This document shows positions 1-7,347 of a DNA stretch of 39,593 nt, piece by piece. The translations under genes were made by a program, and so were the position numbers. The notes beneath the pieces are model-generated. The model searched no databases. It saw only the letters and a list, made by a program, of their open reading frames with translations, and had not been told where the DNA came from. The stretch's first letter is position 1. Each line of letters opens with the position of its first letter. Source of the DNA: JBAXRT01 sp037131065 (lineage in GTDB: Bacteria > Bacteroidota > Bacteroidia > Bacteroidales > FEN-979); NCBI GenBank assembly GCA_037131065.1, contig JBAXRT010000006.1, positions 1 to 39,593 of the forward strand, given 5' to 3'.

Positions 1-57
1 ATAGAACGGAAGTTTCCTAAACTTTAAATGCAGGTTCGATTCCTGCCGGGGCTACCA
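1..57 (+). tRNA. tRNA-Arg (CCU), 3' portion, cut by window start
   Basis: The 3' part of a tRNA is visible. The anticodon arm pairs 9-13 with 21-25 around a seven-base loop in which anticodon CCT lies at 16-18 after U33. The T-arm pairs 30-34 with 42-46 around TTCGATT. The 3' acceptor strand is 47-53, the discriminator is A54, and CCA is encoded at 55-57. CCU reads the arginine codon AGG. The acceptor 5' strand and most of the D-arm lie before the window. The anticodon assignment rests on a stem with one G-U pair, so it is likely rather than certain. Confidence 0.85.
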
Positions 58-79
58 AGATAAATGTAGAGAGCAAGGT

Positions 80-110
80 GCAAGGTGCAATAATTTGCAC
101 TTTGCGTTTT
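80..110 (+). terminator. Rho-independent terminator after the tRNA
   Basis: An 11-bp stem (80-90 with 95-105, one G-U pair) closes a four-base TAAT loop and is followed by G and four T residues. It begins 22 bases after the tRNA CCA and would end the tRNA transcript before it reaches the convergent gene that stops at 116. A direct repeat of GCAAGGT precedes and overlaps the left arm. On the minus strand no T-tract follows the stem, so it looks one-directional. Confidence 0.7.
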
Positions 111-115
111 ACGTT

Positions 116-1501
116 TTACAAGGAGCATTTGGCAAGTTTCCAATTCTCATTAACACCCTTATTAAGGAAATACACATCACCGTCATATACCTCCATCTTT
201 ACCGGATATTGAACCGGTATAACTGTTCCCTTTTTTAATTTGCCCGTTACAAGATCAATCTGGTTGATTTTAACCATGCCATTTTTGAGATAGGTCGTGT
301 AAATATTATGGTTAAACTCATCCTCAAGAATTACTTTCCCCCATCGCCAGCCAGATTCCGACAGGCGAACAGAACTCAGGGTATCAGATTCAGAGACGGA
401 TTCCTTGTGAAAAGTGATGGGTACATTCATTAGTATTTTACCCTCCTTATCAAGAAACTCAATAAAATCCCGGCTAAAATTGAAAAAGGCGATCTGGTTA
501 TCCGTTATTTTAATAACCGGAAATATCATATTATAAAACTCAAACTGATAGGCTCTTTCATCAAACTGGTTCATGTATTGCCCAAGTTTTGGACTTTGTG
601 CAAACTTTACCGCACTCATCTCTCCGGAAGGAATCTGACTGGCAAGTAAGCCATTCCATCTGTTATAAAACCTTTGATCATCCATCCACTCTGAGGATTT
701 CTTTTCATCAAAGTACTGCCTGATAATTTGTCTGTTACTCCCCTTTTGGTAATATCCGACAATCGTTCCCATGCCATTGGCAAGCGTTTCCTGAAAATAC
801 AAACGATCGGACATGCGGAATATAAAGGATCCTAAAATTTTTTCCAATGAATCTACGGTCGTCTTGTACAGAACATCCATTCTGTTACCACCCTTGTTGT
901 AAAAAATCTGGTATGCGTGATCGGACCTGGAAAAATAATGGATATTTGAAAGAAAATCCTTATACAAGCCCGCTGGTGGTGACTCAGGCAGGGAGGAAAT
1001 GACCAGCGTATCTCCGGATCTGTTCAGAAGCACCATTTCCGATTTATTTAAGAGAGTCCGGAAGATCAACAGCAGTGCATTGCCATTCATCAGTTCGTAA
1101 TCCAACACTGAATAATCCTTATTCTTAAAGAGGAAAGAATAATTGTTGGCTGTAATATTTATCTCGTTAAGTGCATATGCCTTTGACATTAACAGGAATT
1201 CAACCGTATTTTCAGGAAGTTCCGATACTTTATAATTTTCATCCTCATAGCCGATACAAGAAAATACCAGAGAAACCGGAAGTTGTTCCAGTATAATCGA
1301 AAATCTGCCACTATGATCCGTTGCCGTTCCGCGTGTCGTCCCGGAGATCTGAATATTTACCTCCGGGATCGGCTTTAAGGTCTGTTCGTCTTTGACAACT
1401 CCCTTAAAAATATCAGTCTGAGCGTAAAGAGCAATTTGGAAGAACAAAAAGAAAATGCCAAAGAATGCCTGTAACCCAAAGAAAGTAGTTTTCGTATTCA
1501 T
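116..1501 (-). CDS. Secreted protein with carboxypeptidase-regulatory-like domain
   Basis: The 461-residue product has a signal peptide (hydrophobic residues about 9-26, likely cleavage after LYAQ). A CarbopepD_reg-type beta-sandwich follows at about 31-110, with the family pattern GVVKDEQTLKPIPEVNI, then GTATDHSGRFSI and a CIGYE strand. In Bacteroidota this module usually starts SusC-like TonB receptors, but here no plug or barrel follows. Residues about 115-461 are rich in beta strands and aromatic residues and could be propeller-like; I do not recognise the fold. No lipobox and no T9SS tail are seen, so it is probably periplasmic or outer-membrane associated. The gene is isolated and converges on the tRNA. 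A TATCTTTG element lies 38 bases upstream of the ATG. Function unknown. Confidence 0.75.
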   Translation of the reverse strand: MNTKTTFFGLQAFFGIFFLFFQIALYAQTDIFKGVVKDEQTLKPIPEVNIQISGTTRGTATDHSGRFSIILEQLPVSLVFSCIGYEDENYKVSELPENTVEFLLMSKAYALNEINITANNYSFLFKNKDYSVLDYELMNGNALLLIFRTLLNKSEMVLLNRSGDTLVISSLPESPPAGLYKDFLSNIHYFSRSDHAYQIFYNKGGNRMDVLYKTTVDSLEKILGSFIFRMSDRLYFQETLANGMGTIVGYYQKGSNRQIIRQYFDEKKSSEWMDDQRFYNRWNGLLASQIPSGEMSAVKFAQSPKLGQYMNQFDERAYQFEFYNMIFPVIKITDNQIAFFNFSRDFIEFLDKEGKILMNVPITFHKESVSESDTLSSVRLSESGWRWGKVILEDEFNHNIYTTYLKNGMVKINQIDLVTGKLKKGTVIPVQYPVKMEVYDGDVYFLNKGVNENWKLAKCSL

Positions 1502-1538
1502 TTCAGGAAATATATCGTTTTTAGTTTGCAGGTTTTCT

Positions 1539-1546
1539 CAAAGATA
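1539..1546 (-). promoter_or_regulatory. Putative Bacteroidota -7 element (TATCTTTG)
   Basis: On the minus strand the sequence matches the TAnnTTTG -7 consensus exactly, 38 bases upstream of the secreted-protein ATG at 1501. I see no TTG at the usual 17-23 base spacing, so the -33 half is missing or weak. Confidence 0.45.
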
Positions 1547-1585
1547 TTTGCAAGCCTCCCCGAACATCGGACATTTAAAATTAAT

Positions 1586-1895
1586 ATAAATTACGATGAT
1601 GTTCCTACCAGTATCATAGATAATCAGGGTACATAGAATAACTCACTGAACCTTCATGCAAGCCCGAACCCCTTTAACGACAGGACAACCATAAATATTG
1701 ACATGAAGGATGGTTTACCAGTCAGGTTGAAAATTTTAAATTTTCCGGAGAAAGAATCTATTTTATGGAAACCAACACTCTGAAATCAGCAGGAATACCC
1801 TCCATAAAATTAACGCCTCTGATCTCCCTGCAGGGATCTATATTTGCAAAGCAACAGCTGATCAGAGAACCTCATTCATAAAACTGGTAAAAAAC
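1586..1895 (+). pseudogene. Decayed T9SS type A sorting domain (Por_secre_tail remnant)
   Basis: Translating the plus strand in three successive frames rebuilds a complete C-terminal secretion signal. The first part (about 1589-1746) gives VPTSIIDNQGT, an in-frame TAG at 1634, then ASPNPFNDRTTINI. The second frame (about 1747-1806) gives GERIYFMETNTLKSAG. The third (1809-1895) gives INASDLPAGIYICKA and ends FIKLVKN. The SPNPF start, the SAG turn and the LPAGIY motif are hallmarks of type IX secretion tails. One nonsense codon, two frameshifts, no upstream passenger and no stop after LVKN mark it as a dead fragment. Its last 20 bases overlap the 3' end of the opposite-strand lipoprotein gene. 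It accounts for most of the 374-base gap between the flanking genes. Sequencing error could explain one frameshift but not the missing passenger. Confidence 0.75.
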
Positions 1896-2778
1896 CAAGC
1901 GGTTTTACATTTATATCAGAAGTTTTTTTTAAATATCCATCTTTACCGTAGATCTGAAAAGGAAAGGTCGTTCCCGACTTGTGAGCGAAAGATCCCGGCG
2001 GACCCGGAGCTTTTTCCATCCTGAAGCTTGTGGCAAGACCATTATCCCTAAATCCTGTCCAGAACATGGTATCACCTGCAATGCTGATATTCCAGCATTC
2101 AAAAGACTTTCCCTTTCCTCCGATGATTAGATCGTTGGTGTAATTGGATGCAAGAAAATCCCCATAAAGAAAATAAAACCCCTCATTGTCAGGCTTATTA
2201 ATCCAGTTGCCCCCGCCATCCCGGTAGTAGTAATCATAATGTCCGTTTGCAAAATAGTCCCAGTAGTGATTACTTGTATCAGTTGACCCGGGGGTAGTCG
2301 ATTTTCCGTACCAGGTTCCTATAAACTGCTTGGTAAGATCAGCAGTCATTTTTTTGCAGTTGTAAATTTTCTGATCAGGATATTCAATGTTGTTAATAAT
2401 GAATTTTCTGACGGAATAGCTCAGGATTTGCTGATCGATGGAAAGAATTTTAAACTCCATATGAAAAGAGTTACCCGGATCATCTATTCCATCGATAATG
2501 ATCATGTCACCATCGACGGTGTAATTATACTTAGCGTTTTCTATCCATGTTTTGTTGTTACTGTCCAGGACGAACCCCTTGGCATAGGATTCCACCTGGT
2601 TAGATCTGAATTCAATCACATACGAGTTATCGGTAAGAACCGGATTATTGTCAATCAGCGTATTGAGCCAGACTCCCAGAATTAATGAGGCATAATCGGT
2701 CTTTTTATCTTTTTTGCATCCTGTAAACAGGACCGATATGATCATCCCGGTAAATAACAATTTTTTCACTAACTTCAT
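1876..2778 (-). CDS. Lipoprotein with two lipocalin-like modules
   Basis: The product is a 300-residue predicted lipoprotein. The ATG at 2778 is preferred because it gives a compact signal peptide, MKLVKKLLFTGMIISVLFTGC, with lipobox FTGC; the longer reading uses an alternative codon inside the upstream photolyase gene. Two similar modules follow, one starting LILGVWLNTL and the other FIGTWYGKS, each rich in alternating beta strands as in lipocalin-like lipoproteins of this phylum. It is the last gene of the minus-strand run, 11 bases after the photolyase stop. The C-terminus after FRMEKAPG looks unstructured, and the final codons read through the decayed T9SS tail on the other strand, so the original 3' end was probably lost. 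Ligand and role unknown. Confidence 0.75.
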   Translation of the reverse strand: MKLVKKLLFTGMIISVLFTGCKKDKKTDYASLILGVWLNTLIDNNPVLTDNSYVIEFRSNQVESYAKGFVLDSNNKTWIENAKYNYTVDGDMIIIDGIDDPGNSFHMEFKILSIDQQILSYSVRKFIINNIEYPDQKIYNCKKMTADLTKQFIGTWYGKSTTPGSTDTSNHYWDYFANGHYDYYYRDGGGNWINKPDNEGFYFLYGDFLASNYTNDLIIGGKGKSFECWNISIAGDTMFWTGFRDNGLATSFRMEKAPGPPGSFAHKSGTTFPFQIYGKDGYLKKTSDINVKPLGFLPVL

Positions 2779-2789
2779 TTTTTGCAAAC

Positions 2790-4073
2790 TTACCAAAGAT
2801 TTGATGAACACGCTTTATAAGCCGCAATTGCTCTTTCTCTGGCAAAATTGTGCTGAACAATCGGTTCTGGGTATTTTGCTTGCCCATATTCCGGCACCCA
2901 TGTTCTAACATATTCGAGCCTTTTGTCAAATTTCATCATTTGTGCGGTGGGATTAAATACCCTGAAATAGGGGGCGGCATCGCATCCTGTTCCTGCTGCC
3001 CATTGCCAGTTTCCGTTATTCGATGACAATTCATAATCCACGAGTTTCTCGGAAAAATATGCCTCGCCCCATCGCCAGTCGATGAGCAGGTGCTTGCACA
3101 AAAAACCGGCCACAACCATGCGTACACGGTTGTGCATATACCCGGTGGAATTGAGTTCTCTCATCCCGGCATCAACAAGAGGGTAACCCGTTTCCCCGGT
3201 GCACCATCTTTTGAATTCAATTTCATCGTTCTTCCATTCAATACCATTATAACGGTAATTGAAATTCCTATCAACTACTTTTGGAAAATAAAAAAGGATC
3301 TGCATGAAGAATTCACGCCAGATCAATTCACCCAGAAACACTTCATGAATTGGATCTAACCAGGAAATAACCTGCCTTATGCTGACTGTACCAAACCTTA
3401 GGTGAGGTCCTAATTGCGTAGTCTTTTCTGCCGGGAAATTCCTTTTTTCGCCATAATAATCCAGGCGCGAAAGGTCATAATCTCTTACATGGACTGATGA
3501 CTTCCGGAAACCTAATTCGCATAAGGAGGGAAGAATATGAGTAACAGGAAAATAAAGTCCTGTGCCGGTTTTTATTACCTGAACTGTGGATTCCCTGAAT
3601 TTTTTCAGCCACTTTCTTTTGTATGGAGTGAAAACCGTGTAAGGGGATCCGTCTTCCTTCTGAATTTCATCTTTCTCAAATATTACCTGGTCTTTGAGCC
3701 TGTTAACCTTAATCCCCTTTCTTGTTAAAAACGCTTCAACCGATTGATCCCTTTCCAGAGCATAGGGCTCATAATCGCCATTCAGAAAAACTTCAGCAAT
3801 ATCATATTTCAATACCAGTTCTTCCCATATTTTTACAGGATTGCCTTTCAGGCACAATAAAGAACTCCCTGCCCTGATCAGTGTGCTATTGATAATCTCA
3901 AGTCTCCGGAAAATAAATGTCACCCTCGGATCATCAACCGGGAGTCCTTTAAGAATATTTTCATCAAAAATAAAAAGAACCATTATTGGCAAACCCGAAG
4001 CCAGCGCTTTGCCGATTGCATGGTTATCCTCAAGTCTCAAATCCCTTCTTAACCAGGATACAGATATCTTCAT
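2790..4073 (-). CDS. phr: Deoxyribodipyrimidine photolyase (class I cryptochrome/photolyase)
   Basis: The 427-residue flavoprotein would use blue light to split cyclobutane pyrimidine dimers in DNA. The N-terminal Rossmann antenna domain (about 1-130) opens with the family start SVSWLRRDLRLEDN. The C-terminal helical FAD domain carries ELIWREFFMQ, TGYPLVDAGMRELNSTGYMH, NRVRMVVAGFLCKHL and the WRWGEAYF segment, followed by NNGNWQWAAGTG. Length fits the single-chain bacterial enzymes (about 430-480). It starts three bases after the ABC permease stop and is followed 11 bases later by the lipoprotein gene, so it is probably cotranscribed with the efflux genes. A cryptochrome or 6-4 photolyase is less likely, because the motifs are those of class I CPD enzymes. 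I saw no inactivating change. Confidence 0.93.
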   Translation of the reverse strand: MKISVSWLRRDLRLEDNHAIGKALASGLPIMVLFIFDENILKGLPVDDPRVTFIFRRLEIINSTLIRAGSSLLCLKGNPVKIWEELVLKYDIAEVFLNGDYEPYALERDQSVEAFLTRKGIKVNRLKDQVIFEKDEIQKEDGSPYTVFTPYKRKWLKKFRESTVQVIKTGTGLYFPVTHILPSLCELGFRKSSVHVRDYDLSRLDYYGEKRNFPAEKTTQLGPHLRFGTVSIRQVISWLDPIHEVFLGELIWREFFMQILFYFPKVVDRNFNYRYNGIEWKNDEIEFKRWCTGETGYPLVDAGMRELNSTGYMHNRVRMVVAGFLCKHLLIDWRWGEAYFSEKLVDYELSSNNGNWQWAAGTGCDAAPYFRVFNPTAQMMKFDKRLEYVRTWVPEYGQAKYPEPIVQHNFARERAIAAYKACSSNLW

Positions 4074-4076
4074 TGG

Positions 4077-5297
4077 TTACTCATACCTCAGTGCATCGAT
4101 TGGATTCAGCCGGGCCGCCTTGCGCGCCGGATACCAGCCAAAGAAAATTCCGATTGCTGAAGAGAACAGAAAGGACATCAGTATTGACTGGAGAGTGATA
4201 GTTACCGGCCAGTTCATCAGGTTGGCAACAATCTCTGATACCAACATTCCGAGCCCTATCCCTATGAGGCCACCGATAAGACTAATCAGAAGAGCTTCAA
4301 TAAGAAACTGTAGAAGTACATCCCTGCCTCTTGCCCCCACACTCATGCGAATGCCTATCTCCCTGGTCCTCTCTGTGACTGAAACAAGCATGATATTCAT
4401 GATCCCGATACCACCGACTAAAAGAGATATACTGGCAATACTGGCCAACAATATTGTCATAATCCTGGAGGTCGCAGTTGCTGTGCTTGCAATATCGGCC
4501 TGTGTGCGGATGGTAAAATCCGGGTCTTCAGAAGGCCCCAGCCTGTGCCGTGACTTGAGTACTTCAGTGATCTCTTCTGTTGCAGTTGGAATCAGGCTTT
4601 CACTCTTTGCAGAGGCAAGCATGCTCTGAATGTAATTGATCGTTAACATCCTTTTCTGGACAGTCGAGAAAGGTGCAATTACCATGTCATCCTGGTCCTG
4701 GCCGAAAGCGTTTTGCCCCTTCTTCTCAATGACACCGATAATCTTAAATGGTATTTTATTGATCCTGATATACCTCCCAACAGCATCGGCATTCTCCCCG
4801 AATAAATTGTTCACGACTGTTTGCCCTACAACACAAACTTTCGCTGCGCTCCTGTCATCATTCATTGAATAACAATTCCCGCTTTCAATTTTCAGATTAC
4901 GGATATCAAAATATTCCGGGTATACACCGTATATGGAGGTCCTCCAGTTCGAGGACCCCGCAACCATCTGTCCGCTTGTCCTTACCTGTGGTGTAAGGTA
5001 CATCACAGAGGGACAACGATCGATGACTGCCTGGGCATCATCCAGCGTCATTCTCTGCGATGTTCCGGCTTCCATCCTCACCCCGCCTGAACTGCTGGCC
5101 GATGGCCAGATCATCATCACATTGGTCCCAAGTGTGGAAATCTGGGCCTGGATACTCTCCCTCGATCCCTGGCCGATGGCAAGCATAGTGATGACCGATG
5201 CAACACCAATGATAATTCCCAGCATCGTGAGGAAAGTCCGCATTTTGTTTTTGGCCAGCGATCTGACAGCTGCCTTTAACAGGTTCTTGATGTTCAT
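4077..5297 (-). CDS. MacB-like ABC transporter permease
   Basis: The 406-residue inner-membrane subunit belongs to the FtsX/MacB type VII ABC transporters, which drive periplasmic export by mechanotransmission. TM1 is at about 19-42 (NKMRTFLTMLGIIIGVASVI). A large periplasmic domain (about 50-280) follows, then three C-terminal TM segments starting ILLASIASISLLVGGIGIMN and the FtsX motif TERTREIGIRMSVGARGRDV. Unlike E. coli MacB it has no fused ATPase; that is the separate upstream gene, whose TGA overlaps this ATG by four bases (5294-5297), implying translational coupling. With the adaptor and TolC-like genes it forms a complete tripartite system. Substrate unknown: antibiotic, lipid or peptide export are all possible. 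Confidence 0.9.
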   Translation of the reverse strand: MNIKNLLKAAVRSLAKNKMRTFLTMLGIIIGVASVITMLAIGQGSRESIQAQISTLGTNVMMIWPSASSSGGVRMEAGTSQRMTLDDAQAVIDRCPSVMYLTPQVRTSGQMVAGSSNWRTSIYGVYPEYFDIRNLKIESGNCYSMNDDRSAAKVCVVGQTVVNNLFGENADAVGRYIRINKIPFKIIGVIEKKGQNAFGQDQDDMVIAPFSTVQKRMLTINYIQSMLASAKSESLIPTATEEITEVLKSRHRLGPSEDPDFTIRTQADIASTATATSRIMTILLASIASISLLVGGIGIMNIMLVSVTERTREIGIRMSVGARGRDVLLQFLIEALLISLIGGLIGIGLGMLVSEIVANLMNWPVTITLQSILMSFLFSSAIGIFFGWYPARKAARLNPIDALRYE

Positions 5298-6049
5298 ATC
5301 TCTTCCTCCACGTTTGCCACAGGGATCAGGGCCATCTCTTCCTTCGCATTCCTCGGTTTATCATTGACGACCGACCGGATGATTTTTCCATCCCGGAAAG
5401 TCACATTTCTCTTTGTAAAGGAGGCAATATCCGATTCGTGGGTGACAATTACGATCGTGATGCCCTTACGGTTCAACTCCTGAAAAATCGCCATAACCTC
5501 CAGGCTCGTCCTTGTATCCAGGTTTCCGGTCGGCTCATCAGCCAGTATCACCACAGGATCATTCACAAGCGATCTCGCAATCGCGACACGTTGCTGTTCA
5601 CCACCGGAAAGTTGGTTTGGCATATGACCCGACCTGCCGGATAAACCCACAGCTTCCAGTGCTTTTATAGATCTTTCCTTCATTTCACGGGAGGAAACCT
5701 TATGATTGTACATAAGAGGAAGTTCAACATTCTCCAGAGCCGTTGTACGTGATAGCAGGTTAAAAGACTGGAAAACAAAGCCGATTTTTCTATTCCGGAG
5801 GTTGGCAAGCTGGTCCTTTGTCAGGCTTCTGATATCAACCCCGTCGAGAAAATAGTCTCCCTTTGTCGGAACATCGAGGCAACCAATGATGTTCATGAAT
5901 GTGGATTTCCCTGAGCCGCTTTTACCCATGATCGCTACAAAATCACCCTGATGGATCTCAAGATTCACTCCTCTGAGGGCGTGAACCTCAACCTCTCCCA
6001 TAGTATAAATTTTTGTCAGGTTTTTTACCGCAATAATCGTCTCCGTCAT
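5294..6049 (-). CDS. ABC transporter ATP-binding protein (MacB/LolD family)
   Basis: The 251-residue cytoplasmic ATPase powers the neighbouring permease. It shows Walker A GKSGSGKST, the MacB/LolD-type Q-loop VFQSFNLLSRTTALENVELP, signature LSGGEQQRVAIARSL, Walker B VILADEPTGNLD and the switch histidine in VIVTHE. The start at 6049 is chosen because it lies one base after the adaptor stop (TAAGATG) and has an AGGAGG ribosome site inside the end of the adaptor gene; the longer reading adds 22 residues with no family match. The C-terminal tail (NAKEEMALIPVANVEEEI) is acidic. LolD-like lipoprotein release is an alternative, but the adaptor and TolC neighbours favour a MacAB-like exporter. Confidence 0.92.
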   Translation of the reverse strand: MTETIIAVKNLTKIYTMGEVEVHALRGVNLEIHQGDFVAIMGKSGSGKSTFMNIIGCLDVPTKGDYFLDGVDIRSLTKDQLANLRNRKIGFVFQSFNLLSRTTALENVELPLMYNHKVSSREMKERSIKALEAVGLSGRSGHMPNQLSGGEQQRVAIARSLVNDPVVILADEPTGNLDTRTSLEVMAIFQELNRKGITIVIVTHESDIASFTKRNVTFRDGKIIRSVVNDKPRNAKEEMALIPVANVEEEI

Positions 6050-6050
6050 C

Positions 6051-7322
6051 TTAGTGTCCTCCTCTTGGTCCGCGAGACCCCTGCTGCGGTGCAAACGGGT
6101 TTTGCTGCTGGGCATTCTTGCTGCTCTGGGCCTGAGAACTTCCTATAATCACTTCGTCCCCTTCATTAATTTTTCCTTTAATTTCTGTATAAGATCCGTC
6201 TGTAAGGCCAACGATAACACGCCTTGGCTTAAGGGTTTCTCCTTCCTTGATCCAGATTAGTCCGAAATTGGGTCTGCCCTGCCCTTTCGGCCGGCCTTCG
6301 CGATGAGGGGCTGCCACCGGACTGCCCCCCCTGGCTCCTTCGTGGCTCAATACACCCTGGCGCTGCTTCGTGGTGTCGGGACTCTCCTTCTTCATCTTCT
6401 CCAGAAATTCTGCCGGAGGATTGAATTTCAGTGCGCTTGCCGGAACCCTGAGAATGTCTTTTGCCTCCCTGATCATCACCGTGATGTTGGCTGTCATTCC
6501 GGGCAGAAGTTTCAGATCGGGATTGGGGACATCGACGATCACCGTGTAGTTGACAACGTTCTGGGTCACGACCGGCTGAAGCCTTACCTGCTTGACGGTC
6601 CCGCTAAAGTTTTGTTCATCATAAGCATCTACAGTAAACGTGACTTCCTGTCCAACCAGGATCTTTCCGATATCTGCTTCATCAATGCTGGCCTGTACCT
6701 GCATCTTCGTAAGGTCATTGGCAATGGTAAAAAGCGTCGGCGTGTTAAAACTTGCGGCAACAGTCTGTCCGACATCTACTGCCCTTAAGACTACCACACC
6801 GGAAATGGGCGCTTTGATGGTTGCATAGCGAAGGTTGATCTTCGCCCTGTTCAAAGCCGCCATGGCTGAACTTGCATTGGTTACCGCTGTTTCATACGTC
6901 GTGAGCGCCAGGTCATAATCAGCCTGGGCCATTACCTTCTGATCAAACAACTGCTTCGTTCTGTCAAAATCTCTCTTGGCTTGGTTCACCTGGATCTGCG
7001 ACCGTTTCAGGGAGGCGTTGGCATCATCAACAGCCTGCGCAAGATAAGTCGTGTCCAGCACGGCAATGACCTGCCCCTCCCTTACAACTGAGTTGAAGTC
7101 AGCATAGATCTTATTAATGATCCCGGATACCTGGGTTCCGACCTGCACGGTTGTCACGGCATTGAGTGTTCCACTTGCCTTGACCGTTACCTGGATATCT
7201 CCCTTCTCAATTTTGGCGGTTTTCCATGTAATAATATCTGTCTTTTTCCTGCCGAAAAATATCCAGGCCGCTGCTCCAACAGCCAGAACAACAATCAGGA
7301 TGATCCAATAGGCTTTTTTCAT
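6051..7322 (-). CDS. MacA-like periplasmic adaptor (HlyD/RND family MFP subunit)
   Basis: The 423-residue adaptor links the ABC pump to the outer-membrane channel. The ATG at 7322 gives an N-terminal anchor, MKKAYWIILIVVLAVGAAAW. A split lipoyl/barrel-sandwich domain is seen in GTQVSGIINKIYADFNSVV and the matching KINLRYATIKAPISGVVVLR, with a helical hairpin between (about 95-165). The beta-barrel and membrane-proximal domains follow. Two oddities: a Gly/Arg/Pro-rich insert near GVLSHEGARGGSPVAAPHRE (about residues 320-350) coded by unusually GC-rich DNA, and a Gln/Gly-rich tail ending PQQGSRGPRGGH. The gene lies 25 bases after the TolC-like gene and one base before the ATPase gene. Confidence 0.92.
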   Translation of the reverse strand: MKKAYWIILIVVLAVGAAAWIFFGRKKTDIITWKTAKIEKGDIQVTVKASGTLNAVTTVQVGTQVSGIINKIYADFNSVVREGQVIAVLDTTYLAQAVDDANASLKRSQIQVNQAKRDFDRTKQLFDQKVMAQADYDLALTTYETAVTNASSAMAALNRAKINLRYATIKAPISGVVVLRAVDVGQTVAASFNTPTLFTIANDLTKMQVQASIDEADIGKILVGQEVTFTVDAYDEQNFSGTVKQVRLQPVVTQNVVNYTVIVDVPNPDLKLLPGMTANITVMIREAKDILRVPASALKFNPPAEFLEKMKKESPDTTKQRQGVLSHEGARGGSPVAAPHREGRPKGQGRPNFGLIWIKEGETLKPRRVIVGLTDGSYTEIKGKINEGDEVIIGSSQAQSSKNAQQQNPFAPQQGSRGPRGGH

Positions 7323-7347
7323 TGAAATGGTTTTTATGCGTTGAAAC

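Noticed and set aside
71..105. Repeated GCAAGGT as a possible attachment site next to the tRNA
   Set aside because: The repeat is short, forms part of the terminator hairpin, and no integrase or second copy of the tRNA end is seen in the window.
2779..2811. N-terminal extension of the lipoprotein
   Set aside because: It would place 11 extra residues before a canonical lipoprotein signal peptide and overlap the photolyase end.
3841..4629. 262-codon plus-strand open frame
   Set aside because: It lies antisense to the photolyase start and the ABC permease, whose motifs are intact. Its translation has no recognisable domain.
6303..6788. 161-codon plus-strand open frame
   Set aside because: It is antisense to the MacA-like adaptor. 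The Cys/His-rich translation is an artefact of the GC-rich insert and complement reading.
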